Shown piece by piece: positions 13,301 through 28,500 of a stretch of DNA of 64,000 nucleotides; position 1 is the stretch's first letter; every line of letters starts with the position of its first letter. The stretch spans positions 124,001-188,000 of the forward strand of contig JAESUZ010005167.1 in the NCBI GenBank assembly GCA_017311185.1, read 5' to 3'. The notes beneath the pieces are model-generated. The model was not told where the DNA came from. It searched no databases and was given only the letters and a program-made list of their open reading frames with translations. This DNA is from Proteles cristata cristata. Taxonomy: Eukaryota; Chordata; Mammalia; Carnivora; Hyaenidae. A program made the translations under genes and the position numbers.

Positions 13301-15366
13301 CCATTTCCCAGTTATGAACAAATGAAACTTGGAGTTACTTAGTCATGAGCTCTTGGGAAAAAGGGTAATGGAACCAAGCAACAACATGCCACTGCCCCTA
13401 ATCTAGAAAAGCAATCATAGAGGCTGAAGCTGTAGCCTTGGGTTAATCATTTAATCCATTTTAAACCGGGCCTCTTCTCTCTGTCCTTACTCCAGATAAA
13501 AATATTCAGAATAGAACAAGTTCCATATATTTCTTAACTTATTAACCAGACCTGTTGGCAGACAAGACTTTTTTTTTTTGACAGTGCAGCATTATGTGCA
13601 GATGCAGCGTTATGCAATGATAGCAGCTGACTTGCAAAACCCTGGAAGAATGGAGGTGGAAAGAAGGCAAGGGCGTTCTGTGCAGTCTGAATGACAAGAG
13701 CAGAGGCACAAAGATATTAAAATTGGCATTATAAATTACAGATACTTTGGGATATCTCGTGCTCAGCCTAAGTGATAAGGGGCTTATGGAAGGAGTTGGG
13801 AACCAGTGAGCAGGGCCCAGGATCTAGTGGCCTTGGTATAGAGTTTAGGGTCTTAGACAAATGACGAGGAGGTTTTGAGGCAAAGGGATGTATTTCAGCT
13901 AGGGAAAGCCCTAATCAGATTTGTGTTTTTAGAAGATTACTGTGGCTGCAAGTTGAAGGGAGGCAGGAGAGATTAGGATCGGTTCGAGGTGCCTGAGGGA
14001 CACTGCAGAAGAGATGTTCAGTGGGCACTTGGGTGTGAAGCTGAGTAGACAGGTCTTCCTAGCTAGTAATAGTCTGTGGGTGAGCCACAATCCTAAGAGG
14101 GCTGTGATGAGGGAGGGTGGATTGTTTATCCAAGCCCTTCCCTGCTAATAGTAAAGCTCCTCAGAGCCATAGTCTGCTAATAGGAGGATTGTGTTTTCTC
14201 AAGGAGTTACACACAGACGTACCTCAGGAGCAGTAAGATAGGATAGCGAAATGAGAAACCTTTCCCACCCTGCTTTTCGTTTAATGCCCTAGTGGATAAT
14301 TGTTTCCAGTCCTTTGCCAAATGTAATATTAAGTAGTGTTCTCTCTCTCTCTCTCTCTCTCCCCATCCCTCTCTCTCTTTCTCTTTCTCTTTCTCCATCA
14401 CAAATGACAGAAAGCCAAATGTAAGCGTCTTTAGGCCTAAGGTTGAAAAAGGGAATTTTTAATCATGAGGCAGGACACTCCAGGGTTTGGCTTCAGACAT
14501 AGCTAGAGTCTCTGGGTCAGGTTTTCAACTCTCCATCTGCTGTGTTTTGATGCACTTCTCAGAAAGGCTTATCCCTTGTTAACCCCAAATGGCTGCCAGC
14601 ATTTCCTAGGACTGTATAAGTAACAGAGTCAATTCCCAGCCTTAAGGATCATTATAACTAAACCGGTTGAAATCACACATGACCAGAAAATAGGATTTGG
14701 CATGTTTTAGGGAACGGGGGCAGGAGTGTGTCTTGATCCCACTCAAATCACATGCACTGAGAATGAGAGGTGGGTCTGCCCTGAAAATCAGAGTCCCTAG
14801 ACCCTCGATCGATCATATCCTCTCATGATCACCTAGATGAGACCCCTGTGTTTTGGAGTTAGCAGGCAATTAATGCAACTGAAGACATCTGATGTCCTCT
14901 GGTGCTTTTCGGACCCAGGCTGGATTCTGGCTTCCTTGGGGTGCCTGTTTGAACCATGGACAGCAGGGTCTACACTCTTCATCCATCATCTGCCTCAGTT
15001 TGACCCTAAGGTCATTCTACAGGTAAGAAGATAAACCTTCCAGTACCAACAAACTCCTAGAAGGCACTCATGTTTCAAACTCAAAAACTGGACCTGCTGA
15101 GAAATATTTTATTTAGCAAAAAGTCTTATTAGCATAATATAACCTTGGTTCTGGTTTTCTCAAAGTGTGGAGCACTGAATTAGTTATTGTATGAGAATCA
15201 GGTTAGATGAAACCTTCAAAAAAATGCATATTCCAAGCTCTCCTTCATCCCATGATACAGACTTCGTGGGCTTGGGACCCCGAATAAACATTTTAAGAGA
15301 TTAAACCAATGAGAACAAACTAGGTCTCCTGGATTCTGGCCTGGATCTGCCAGAGCCAGGTGGCAG

Positions 15367-15418
<52 letters not shown>

Positions 15419-18400
15419 TTGTTGTTGTTGTTCTTATTGTTGCTCATTTCAATAAACTTTTTAAAACAGTGCCCTTAGAAAATGACAAGTAAAGCTTCTT
15501 ATATCATGTTTCACATTTATTTGTGGTTTACTTGTACTCTGAGCCTCAGTGTCCTCACCTGTGAAATGGAAGTTTTAATAATTCCTACATCACAAAATTG
15601 TTGAAATATAAATGAGATGGTACAGGAGAAGTGGGTGAAGTGCTTAATCCTGAGTTCACACAAGGGAGGCACCCAGGAAGCAGTGGTGGAAGCTGGTATT
15701 GTTAGGTATATCTCATGGTAATAACTCAAGGCACCCATGTGAACCCTCTCGCTATACTTCCATTCATCTGAAAATGCTCTTTGCATCTCCACACACACCT
15801 TTGCTTTCCATCTCAGAGGTACACCTGCCCCTCCACCTCTCAAAGTCCAGTCCCCCCTCCCCTACCTCAGCCCCTGCAAGTTCTGTTCTTTTCTCTGTCC
15901 TTCAGTTAAGAGCCCTTCTCATTATCTTCCATCCATTAAACCTTTTATTCTGTGTTTTCAACCTTTTACTATCCCCCTGTCCATTAATCTTTTATCCTTT
16001 AAATGTTTTCTTCTGTGTTTTCAACCTCTTCCACTTCATTAACTGTATTCCCCCTTAGTCCATTAACATATTCAACGTTCCTCATCCTAAAAAATACCTT
16101 CACCCTACCCTGGTACACACCAGACCAACCGAGTCTTTCCTCCCTTAATATCAAATTTCTCTATAGAATATTCTCCACTTGCTGTAGACACATTCTCTTC
16201 ACCCCTCTTACCGCTGAACACTGCAGTCCTCCAACAGTCTGTCCTCACCGTTCCTCTTTCTTGTAAACAGTCTCCTCTACTTCCATTTCACCAGCACGGA
16301 CATCCAGTCAAAGGACTCTCAAAACTGTACCTTGGGTCTAGTCTCCCTCAATGCCAATTCCCCCTTGTTTATCTACCCCAAGTCCATCTGATGATCCCTC
16401 CAGCACATCAGACTATATTTCCCATTTCTCATTCCCCACCTCATGTCAGTATCATTGTTCACTGCTCACATGCCCCAGTCCCCGAGGCTTAAAGCTGCAC
16501 AAAGAATGCCAAATCCATCTTTCCCCTCCCCCCTCCACTAAGTGCATGGGTGTCTCCAAAGTGTCAGTGTATTTTAAGCTAAATTATTTTAAATTACTAA
16601 TTTTACAAATTTACATACATACACAAACACACACACACACACCAGCATTTAAAAGCTTAAACACTTTTAATTATTTTACTGTTGGGTGCGTGGGTAGCTC
16701 AATCAGTTAAGTATCCTACACTTAATCTCAGCTCAGGTCTTGGTTTCAGGGTTGTGAGTTCAATCCCCACATTGGGCTCCGTGCTGGGAGTGAAACATAC
16801 CTAAAAAATAAATAGCAGAAGACATGAGCAGATATTTCTCTAAAGAGGACATCCAGATGGCCAACAGACACGTGAAAAGATGCTCAATATCCCTCCTCAT
16901 CAGGGAAATACAAATCAAAACCACAATGAGATATAACCCCACACCTGTCACTATGCTAAAATAAAAAAGACAACAAACAAGTGTTGATGACGATGTGGAA
17001 ATAAAGGAACCATCATGCACTGTTTCATAGGAGTGCTAGCTAGTGTTGTCATGGTGGTAAACAGTATGAGATTCCTCAAAACATTAAAAATAGAAATACC
17101 ATATGACTCAGTAATTGTACTATTGAGTATGTACACATATAATACAAAAACATTATTTCTAAAGGATATATACACCGCTATGTTTATTTTAGCTTTATTT
17201 ACAATAGCCAAAGTATGGAAGCAGATCAAGTGTTCATCCATAGATGAAGGGATAAAGATATGGTATATGCATAGGTGTATATGCATATATCTATACATAT
17301 AGACATATGTGTAATGGAATATTACTCAGCCATAAAAAAAATAATGAAATCTTGCCATTTTCAACAACTTGGATGGATCTACAGGGTATAATGCTAAATC
17401 AGTGAGGGAAAGACAAATACCATATGATTTTGCTCATACGGAATTTAGGAAACAAAAGAAACAAAGAAAAAAAAGAGAGAAACCCCAAAAGAGACTCTTA
17501 ACTGTATAGAACAAAATGATGGTTACCACAGGGGAGGTGGGGGGATAGGTATAATAGGTGAAGGGTTAGGAATACATGTAATGGGGTGAGCAATGAGTCA
17601 TACATTGAATTCTTGAATCACTATATTGTACATCTGAAACTAATATAACACTGTATATAAATTACAGTGGAAAGAAAGGGAGATAGGAAGGAAAAAAAGA
17701 AGGAAGGAAGGAAAGGAAGGAAGGAAGGAAGGAAGGAAAGAAGGAAGGAAGGTGGGAAAGAAGGAGGTGGAAGGAAGGAAAAAAATTGATGTGACTCAGA
17801 AAGAGAGGCACTGGGGCATTTGGGGGTTCAGTCACTTGAGTGACCTACTCTTGATTTTGGCTCAGGTCACGATCCCATGGATCTCAGATCTAGCCCTATG
17901 TGAGGCTCCACATTTGCACAGTAGCTGCTTGAGACTCTCTCTCTCAAATAAAAAATAAAAAAGAGGGACTGAGAGAGGAGGCAGATTTCCCCTATGCCCA
18001 TTATCCTCCCTGTGGTTCTGTATGGAAGCTATAGATACTCCCATTTTACAGATGAGGGAACAGAATTGCAGAGGAATCAAATAACAGGATTGAAGTCAGG
18101 CAGGCAGACTCCAAACCCACATTCTCCCCTCTTGAGTGTTCCTTGCTCTCCCAGGGTATCTCCAGCCTGATCCTAAGCTGAAAGACTCTGCCTCTAGCAA
18201 AACAAGGGTGAATATCAGACATTATAGACTATCTGATTTCCAACTGACCTCAATCTTTCTGAATTTACTTCTTAACTTCTGTCTAAATCTAACCTCAGTC
18301 TTCCTAAAGTTATTTCTTGTTCCTCTCCTGCCTAAATAAACCATATTTTGACTATACTTCAATGTTTCTTCAACTCCGGAGACTTTGCTCCTGTTACCCC

Positions 18401-21400
18401 TTCTATCTGCAAGAACCTCCTCCATTCCTCTGCCTGTGGAGACCATATTCATTTGTTAAATACCCCAACTAGATAAATGGCACCTGTTCCATGAGGTCCC
18501 TGGATCACCCAATCAGAAGGAGTATTTCCCTCTGCTAACTTATCCTTCCAGTCTCTCCTATGAGACTCTGTGAGAGAAATCTCCCAGTTCCTGCCTTACC
18601 AGTTGAGTCCTGTTTTATCTCCTGTATTAGTACACACTCCCAGTTGCGATGTTGTCTAACTTGTATTTCCCCCATCAGTGCCTGATCCGTGCCACACAGA
18701 AAATCCATGCTCGGTATAGGCATATTGAAAGAACTAACAAATGAATAGGGCTCTCCTGCAGGAGAGATGATTAAAATGGTAATAAGTGGTATTTTAAATC
18801 TTTACTATAAGAATAAAATTCTTTCTTTCCTCACTTTCTAGACATTGTGCAAATACCCCATCACCCAGTACCTTGCTGCTCCAGCCGTGTATCGAATGGT
18901 TCTACAGCAGATTTCTACCAGGTATGGTAGAAGTGGTGGAAGTTGGTCATAACAATCTTTGGGTAGGAATTTAAGGAATCCAGCGTACTGTGGTCTGACT
19001 TTTTTTTCTTAAATATTTTTATTTATATCTAGGAGAGACAGAGAGAGAGAGAGACAGCATGAGCAGGGGAGGGTCAGAGAGAGAGGGAGTCACAAACTCT
19101 GAAACAGGCTCCAGGCTCTGAGCTGGCAGTCAGCACAGAGCCTGACGTGAGGCTCAAACCCACGAACCACGAGATCATGACCTAAGAGAAATTCGGACGC
19201 TTAACCGACTAAGCCACCCAGGCGCCCCTGGTCTGACTTTTTAACTGTCGTTCTTTGAGGGGTGTGTGGGTGTGTGAGTGGTAATTAAGTGTTGATGGTG
19301 ATAATTATCATTAGTCAGCCTAATTAATTAATTAAAGCTGGACTCCAAGATCCAAATGAAATCCTCTGTGCCTCATGAGTTATTGTAGGTTTATTATTTT
19401 TTGAACATTTTTCTTATGAAAGGACAAACATACAGAAAAAAACAAAACACATAAATTTATAGATTAATGAATTGTTGAAATTAAAACACCTATGTCACCA
19501 CTCACATGAGTTACAAAAATAGAACATTGTCCACACCCCAGGGAACCTGCATGGCTCTCTATCTTCCCAAAAGGAACTCATATCTTGACTTTTATGGGGT
19601 TAATATTCTTATTTTCCCTTATAGAAACCCTCCTAGGTAAATAACCCTAAATAAGTTATTATATTTTACTTAACTTTGAACTTTATGTGTATAATCATAC
19701 ATTATTCTATATTACCTGGCTTCCTTTTTCAACTTATGTTTTTAAGATGTGTCTACATTGCTGTATATTGGTATAGTTCATTTTCATTGCTGTGTAATAC
19801 CCCATTGTACTAAAACATTGCATTTTTTAAAATCAGTTCTGCCATTAATGGACACTTGGGTAGTTTTTATTTTGGGTTATTGATGACTAATGCTACGTTG
19901 AATACTTACACATGTACCCTGGTGCATATAAGCATGCATTTCTGTAACATTTTTTTTTTTAACTTCTGGGTCCTTTGACACAAAGGGGGCCCTGTTTTCT
20001 TTTCTTTTTCTTTTTCTTTTCTTTTCTTTTTTTTTTTTTACAAATAGTTTATTGTCAAATTAGTTTCCACATAACACCCAGTGCTCATCCCCACAAGTGC
20101 CATCCTCCATGCCCACCCCTCCTCCCCCCCACATCCACCAGTCCTCAGTTTTTGTCAGCATTCAAGAGTCTCTCATGGTTTGCCTCTCTCCCTTTCCCCC
20201 ACCATTTCCGCCCTTCTTCTCCCCCTTGTTCCTCTGTCAAGTTCCTCCTAATCCTCCTATACGTGCAAACATATGATATTTGTCCTTCTCTGCCTGACTT
20301 ATTTCGCTCAGCATAACACCCTCAAGGTCCATCCATGTTGCTACACATGGCCAGATTTCATTGTTTCTCATTGCCATGTAGTATTCCATGGTATAGATAA
20401 ACCACATCTTCTTGATCCATTCATCTGTAACATTTTTATGGAAGAAGAATTGCTAGTTCAGTCTGACAATACATTCTACCACCTGGTTTTTCAAAATACT
20501 TAACCAATCTATGCTCCCACTAGCAGGGTAGATTTGCCATTGTTCCATAACACTGGCAATATTTTTTATTGTCAGAGTTTTTAATTTTTGTCAATCTGAT
20601 GGATATATAGTGTTCTCTTACTATAGTTTTGTTTTTGCATTTTCTCATGCTTGTGAGCTCATCTTAGCTAAACTGAAAACTGCTCTTTGAAACATAAGGA
20701 CAATTATGAATCTTTTAAAGACTGTGAAATTAAGATGACTCCTCCAAAATTCAGAGTAACATGTTTTAAATATAGAATTAAAATATTAAGATGTTTAATG
20801 ACTACCCATATGAAGCTAATTTTGAATCACAACTAGAGTATTTCATGAAGCCTCATGCTGGCTTGACTCCACTTGTGTTTCAAAGTTCATAGGAAGCAAC
20901 TTTTTGAAGTATTCCTCAGATGAGTATCTTTGTTTAAATCCAATAACTCCACCAAGTTACAACTAATGACTGCATCAGACTCTGCCCATGTGATCTATTT
21001 GGAATAAAGTTGCAGAAGAATGAAGAAGACACTTCAGTAAAACCACCTTCTTGTCCATCTCCCCCAACTCTGTATGTACCCAGGGCGGGATGAAGAGGAT
21101 GAAAAGGTGGACTAGATGGCTGCTGCTTCTCTGATCCCCAAGAGCTGACTGGCTCAGCCCACAGCCAGCTAGTACTCAGATCTCAATCACTTCTCCCCAT
21201 GTCTTTCAGGGAATCCATCATTATTTTGTGGCTGTTTTGTCTTATTTATGGAAAATTTTATGAGGAAAATGAAAGAGGATTTATGTCACAAATGGACCTA
21301 CTAGAAACGTTCACAGCCAACGTTTCTGCTCTGTCTGAAATTCCTTCTCTCAGGACTGTTACCTACACCCCTTCTCTCTTTTCCTACACTCATCCTGGTC

Positions 21401-22523
21401 TTCCTTGAGGTCCTGAGCAATTCATTTCCACCCCTTCACTTGGATTTTCTGCTCAGAAATACAAAACTCCTTCAGTTCACATGTCCCCACTCTTCCTAGA
21501 AGGCAGTTTATCCTCACATGCTTTTGGGTGTCTTTTCACCCACCATTATGCTTTATAAAGCGTCCTTCTTAGCCACTGAAGATGTTAAGGCAAGATCTGA
21601 TAAATATGTCTTTGCCATCATTTTACATCAACTTCCAAGTTTGATCCAAACCTTTGACCAAACCCATTAACCTCACCAGCACCACCCATCCCCTTGCCAG
21701 AAGAGTTGACATGAACCAACAGGAAATGAGTGACTTCCCCTTGTCTTTGACCCCCAGTAAATTGTTTAAAGACAAATAAGAGCACGAGGTAGCAGAAGGA
21801 TAAATGTTCCAGATGACAAGGCTAGGAGTGAGTTCTTAACACTCTGGGCTGGGGTAGAACATCCAAGACCTGACTGCATGCTCTGTTGATACCTTGCCTT
21901 CCCCTAGTCTCAGGTTTCCTGCCCTGGAGCACTGCGCTGCTGGTGGGGAGGCTCTGCTGCCAGAGGAGCAAGAGGAGTGGAGAAGACGCACGGGCCTTCT
22001 GCTCTACCAGGTCTACGGACAGTCAGAAACAGTAGGTAGACAGTCCTTTCATGGCTCATCAGTGTGTGCTTAACCGTGGAGCCCGCATGTGTGTGCAGAG
22101 GCCCCACCCTGTTCACAGCATTGCCTGAAGACAATGGGAGGCTTCAGAGGTTTAGACTAATTTGCCCCAAATCGATTTGCACAAACGCATTTCACGGCTA
22201 ATCAATTTGTCAAGAGGCCAATGTGCTGGAAACTATTAGATGAAAACTTGCAAAGGGGTCTAAAGACATGATGCCATTGTCCCTGTGATCATTAAGCTCT
22301 ATGGAGATCATCAAGGGTAGCGAGATGGGAGATTCTCTCCAGTAACAGGGAGGACACCATCCTCAAGTTCTGCCCATTTCACCATCACTACCTATTGAGG
22401 CAACCACAACACCAAGAGTCACTCCCAGAAGTTCATTTCTGGGTGTTTATATGGACAGCACATAGGTTTGATTGTGGCACACTAGCTGGAGTGGAGGAAG
22501 GAGCAGAGACTTTCTGTATATAC

Positions 22524-22564
<41 letters not shown>

Positions 22565-25500
22565 TGATTCTCAAAGGCATCATTGAGCAGACATGTGGCA
22601 GGGCATTCAGAGTATCATGCAAGACAATAACTACAAAAACGTTATCAATGACAGCAGAGGTACATATCTTTCTTCCTACACATTCTCAAGCCGTTTCTAT
22701 TGCTGTACATGGCCCCTTCCCCAACTTCCTTATTATCCCCAAGGCTGACAGAGGGATGGCTGCCATCTCAGGAGCTGCAGCAAAATGGCTGTTTTAGCCT
22801 CAGTTCACATACTTCACTGACTTTTTTAGGGGGAAAATATGTTAAATAATCAGTTAATTGGTCTGCCTGCAGGCCTGAGAATGACTTAGATTCCACCCTT
22901 GCCGTGTATGGTTCATAGTTTATATTTGGACAAGGAGGAGGGTGGTAGAATGGGAAGTACCTACACCATGACATACCTTTACATTAATTATTTGCAACAA
23001 TAGACAGAATACCCCCTTGTATCTGAGTGGTGCTTTATATCTCAAAACAATTTTATACCTACTGAGTCATCAAAGGAACATTTTCCGTATGCCTGTACTG
23101 TGAGCAGCAGCATAGTAAAGAGGAAAAGCTTCCCTTCATAGGAACTCAGACACCAGTTCAACATCAGCCTTGCCAATCACAGGTTCAAGACCATATGCAT
23201 AGCATTGAACCTTCTAGAGTCTCTGCTTCTCCATCTCCAGGATGGGAGTATAACCCAATCATGCTGGATTATATTAAGGGAAATGAAAGGATGTATATAC
23301 GGCTCTGGCTACAATGTCCAACTATTTGTATATGCTCACCTTGCAGTTACTCTTGTGTTTAAGCAGGTGTTGAATTAGAATGCTAGGGGGATGGAGTATA
23401 GAAGTGAATGGGGCAGTCTCTATTATCAGGATGCTTGTTATCTACTGAAAGAAACACACAAGCAAAAATAAGTATAATGCTCTGATGGCTATAATGAATG
23501 GATGGGGGAAAATAGTACAGAAGGATAATCCCCCAACTGACTTTTTTGGGGGCTGAATAATACTAGTAGTGGCTGTTTATTGAACTAACCTGATATGCCT
23601 GGCACTGAGTGAAGAGTTTTCCATACACCAGGTACTGTGACAGGTAAGTGTTACAATTACCCACCTTAGGAGGAGAAATCAAAGAGGATTAATTGGCACA
23701 CAAATGGAGTGAAGATTCATATCCATGAAACGAATACTAACCTACTTAACTTTAGAAAAAAATGATATTTTAGAGTACCATAAAGGAGGAATGTGAGTCA
23801 TCAGGGAAATAAAGGGGGTGGGGCAGTTCTTTAGCCAAGGGACCAACACAATCAGAATTCTCTCAACACAGCGCTGAGTGAATGAGACAAGGTTCATATC
23901 ACTGTTCAACAGCCCAAATAAATGTTAATGGTTTAATGGCCTTACACTAGCAAACGGACACATATCTGACATACAGTGGGCACTCCACACCTCACATTAC
24001 ATGCCCACAGGTGCAGTGAACATCTGCTGACCAGAGTTGGGTCAATGCCTTGCACCTTACCTTGAATCTGGGCCTTCTAGCTTCCCCACAAGGGCTCTTT
24101 GCACAGCCTCAAATGACCTTGGTGAGGAAGGATGCTGTGGGTACTTCTTGATGCTTGTAATCAGCCTGAACTCTTTGACCAACACCAGTTTCTTCTGTTG
24201 TAAACAGGGAATAAGTTGTGGCACTTTACGGGGAATGAAGATCAAGCCAGGTGCCATGGGGAAAAGCATCCTCCCCTTCGACATCCAGGTTTGGTCCTAA
24301 AGGCATTGGTTGGGAATAATTAGGTCTCATCTGGGATCAGAAGTTGTGACACCATGTGATAGAACCAGCTGTTCCCACCCCATTCCCCCGCCCCAGTTGC
24401 CATCCTTCCTCCTCTCCTCCTATTTTCCCTCTGATTTCCTCGGGAGACTTCTTTTGAGAACTGCAGTATCCTGGGCACAAATCAGCTGAGCCTGGCAGCT
24501 GGAAGCTTCACACACAACAGCTACAACCAGAGCACCTGGAGCACCTGGCTACTCTCTCCAGCAGCTGGTGCTTCTAGTTTCTCCTCACCTGTGTCTTCCA
24601 GCTTGCCGACACATTTGCAATGCTTGTATATCCATGAAACAAATAGACCCATGACATTGGCTTCACCATTTGCTGACTTCAAAGGCTTTTGACAGTTGTA
24701 ATTTATTTTCTGACAGGGTTCCTCCCCCCACTTATTCTCACCAGGTTCACATGAATAGTCAGCTAATGTTCGGGTGGGGCATGTGTGTTGGGGTGGCCCT
24801 GCTGGGTGGGATTCACAGGCCTCTCGCTCCAGATCATTGATGACAAGGGCCACATCCTGCCGCTCAACACTGAAGGCAACATTGGCATCAGGATCAAGCC
24901 CACCAAGCCCATAGGCCTCTTCATGTGCTATGAAGTAAGTGGTGACCCTCACCTGGCCCCTTCCAGGCCCTGAAAATCACTGCAGGGAGTGGTGTGGGTG
25001 CTGAGTGAGTGGGGACAATTCAACTCTGCACCCTGAGGCTTCTTCATACTCCCTTCATTCACTCCAATTCAGTGAAGCTTCTTCTTAAAAAAATTTTTCT
25101 TTATGTTTATTTGAGAGAGAGAGACGAGGGAGGGACAGAGATCAGGGAGACAGGGAATCCACAACAGGCTCCAGGCTCTGAGCTGTCCACACAGAGCCCC
25201 AGAAAGGAGCTCGAACTCAGAAATCGTGAACTCATGACTTGAGCCGAAGTCGGAAGCGTAACCAATTGAGCCACCCAGGTGCCCCAATGAAGCGTCTTGT
25301 AATTAATCTCCAGTGTTCCCACATCCCTTCCTGTCCTAAGCCATCTGGCATTTCAGTGCTGATGGGGGAGAATGATCTTTTACAGTTGAGAGTGCAAGCT
25401 TTAACTGGGTTCACATCCTAATAGTCCCACTTACCAACGGGGTGTGCACATCTGTTAATATTGCTCAGCCTCCAGGGGGCACATTTGTCTACACTTCACA

Positions 25501-28500
25501 AAGAAAGAATCTGCACATTGGAAGAGTTGTATGTCTTCCTCATGTCAAATAAATGGCAGCTCTAGGATTCAGCCCCATATCTTTGCTCTAGGATTCAGCC
25601 CCACATCTTTTTGATCCCCAACCCATATGTAAGAAATCCAGGGATTACATAAAACTGTGATAGACTCTAAGGATACCTGAGACTCTTACCCCGTCAAATC
25701 CAGGCCTGGTTAGTAGTGGCGACTAGGTAGAAAATCTCAGCTTCCAAGATTGGCCAGGGGAGGATGGACAGACCTTGAATTGATTCAGACCCATGTCCTT
25801 TCTCCACAGTAGCAACCATTCATGTCACTGTTGTCACTCTATGACCTGTGGCGGGGGGGGGGGTGTCGGGGAGAGTGGGGCACTGCTCCTTTTGTGATAT
25901 TATTGCCCAAAAGCAAATATGCAGACCCTAGACTTTATTCACTGTAGCACAATATTAAATGTGTATAAAGGAAAGTTGTAAACAGAGAGGAATACATTTA
26001 TAGTTCAGTGGTTCTCTGCCCTGCTTGCATGTTAGAATCATTTGAGGAGTTTTCAAAATATTAATTTTTGGATCCATCCACAGAGATTCTGATTAAATTA
26101 AACCGGGAAAGTCCAAAGCGATGACTTTTTTTCTTAATTGGAAATAACATATTTTGTGTTACCAAGATTTCTTCAGTCAATGCCCACACCTATGTATGTT
26201 CATCTTTTTACATGCTCTCATGACTCTATGTTGTCACCCAGCAACTAAGATTTGCTTGCTTTTTTCCTCTATTTTCTTTTATTGAGATAAAACATATATA
26301 ACATAGAAGTTACCCTTTTCGCCATTTTTACACACACAATTAAGTGGCATTGAGTAAATTCACAATATTGTCCAACTATTACCACCATGCATCTGCAAAA
26401 AATTTTTTTCAAACCAACTAGAAATTCTGTTCTCCGTAAACACCTTGCTCTTCCTCATATTCCTAGAAGTTGGTGACTTTTAATGTACTTTTTGGCTTTA
26501 AGAATATGCATATTTTAGGGAATCCTGGGTGGCTCAATTGGTAAGCATCTGACTTCCACTCAGGTCATGATCTCATGGTTTGTGAGTTCAGTCCCAATGT
26601 TGGGCTCTGTGCTGACAACTCAGAGCCTGGATTCTGCTTCAGATTCTGTGTCTTCCTACCTCTCTGCCCCTCCCGTGCTTGCCCTCTGTCTCTCTCTCTC
26701 TCTCCTACATAAATAAACCTTTAAAAAAATACTAAAAAAAAAGAAATGGCTTATTTTAGGCACTTCAATTAAGTGGAATTGTACAACATTTGCCCTTTTG
26801 TATATGGCTTAATTTCACCTAACACAGGTTTTCAAGTCTACTCCATGTCATAGCATGTAATCTAATGTAATTTTAAAAATATTTTTATATATTTATTTTT
26901 TATTTTATAGTTTATTGTCAAGCTGGTTTTCATATAATACCCTGTGCTCATCCCCACATATGCCTTCATCCATGCCCATCACCCATTTTCCCCTCTCCCT
27001 CACCCCCATCAGCCCTCACTTTGTTCTCAGCATTCAAGAGACTCTCATGGTTTGCCTCCCTCCCTCTATCCAGCTATTTTCTCCCCTTCTCCTCCCCATG
27101 GTCCTCTCTTAAGTTTATCCTGATCCACTTATAAAGGAAAACATATTGTATCTCTCCTTCTCTGCCTGACTTATTTCGCTCAGCATAACACCCTTGAGTT
27201 CCATCCACATTGCTACAAATGGCCAGATTTCATTCTATCTCATTGCCATGTAGTATTCCATTATATAGATAAACCATATCTTCTTGATCCATTCATCAGT
27301 GGATGGACATTTAGGCTCTTTCCATGATTTGGCTATACTTGAAAGTGCTGCTATGAACATTGGGGTATATATGTGCCTCTATGCATCAGCACTTCTGTAT
27401 CCCTTGGGTAAATTCTTAGCAGTGCCAGTGCTGGGTCCTAGGGGAGTCCTAGTGCTAATTTTTTGGAGAGCCTTCACAGTGTTTTCCAGAGGGACTGCAC
27501 CAGTTTACATTCCCACCAACAGTGTAGGAGGGTGCCCATTTCTCCACATCCTTGCCAGCATCTAGAATCCTCTGATTTGTTCATTTTAGCCACTCTAACC
27601 GGCATGAGGTGGTATCTCAGTGTGGTTTTGATTTCTTTTCCGTGATGAAGAGTGACACTGATCATCGTTTCATGTGTCTGTTGGCCATCTGGATGTCCTC
27701 TTTAGAGAAGTGTCGGTTTGTGTCTTCTGTCCGTTTCTTCAAGGGATTATTTTTTTTTCAGGTGTGGAGTTTGGGGAGTTCCTCATAGATTTCGGATACT
27801 AGCCCTTTATCTGATATGTCATTTGCAACTATCTTTTCCCATTCTGTCGGTTGCCTATTAGTTTTATGGATTGTTTTTTTGCCATGCAAAAACCTTTCAA
27901 TCTTGATGAGGTCCCAATAGTTTATTTTTGCTCTTGATTCTCTTGCCTTTAGGGATGTGTCAAGTAAGAAATGGCTGCAGTGGAAGTCAAGGAGGTTGTT
28001 TCCTGCTTTTTCCTCTAGGGTTTTGATGGTTTCCTGTCTCACATTCAGGTCCTTCATCCATTTTTAGTTTATTTTTGTATATGGTGTAAGAAAGTGGCCT
28101 AGTTTAATTCTTTTGCACGTTGGTGTCTACTTCTCCCAGCACCACCTCTTAAAAGGGCTGTCTTTTTTCCATTGGATACTCTTTCCTGCTTTGTCAACAA
28201 TAATTGGCCATACATTTGTGGGTCCAATTCTGGGTTGTCTATTCTATTCCATTAGTCTATGTATCTGGTCTTGTGCCAACACCATACTGTCTTGATGACT
28301 ACAGCTTTGTAGTAGAGGCTAAAGTCTGGGATTGTGATGCTTCCTGTTTTGGTTTCTTTAGTGGTTCCAAACAAATTTTAGGATAGTTTGCTCTAATTTG
28401 AATGCTGGTGAAATTTTGATTGGAATTCCATTGAATGTGTGAATTCCTTTGGGTAGTAATGACATTTTAACTATATATATTCTTCTGTTCCATGAGCATG

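Noticed and set aside
21199..21408. 69-codon frame after CTTTCAG in intron 6 of ACSM1
   Set aside because: It is not homologous to ACSM, is out of phase with exons 6 and 7, and the join of exons 6 and 7 is complete without it.
24521..24952. 143-codon minus-strand frame
   Set aside because: It overlaps ACSM1 exon 9 on the opposite strand and is a shadow frame with no splice or homology support.
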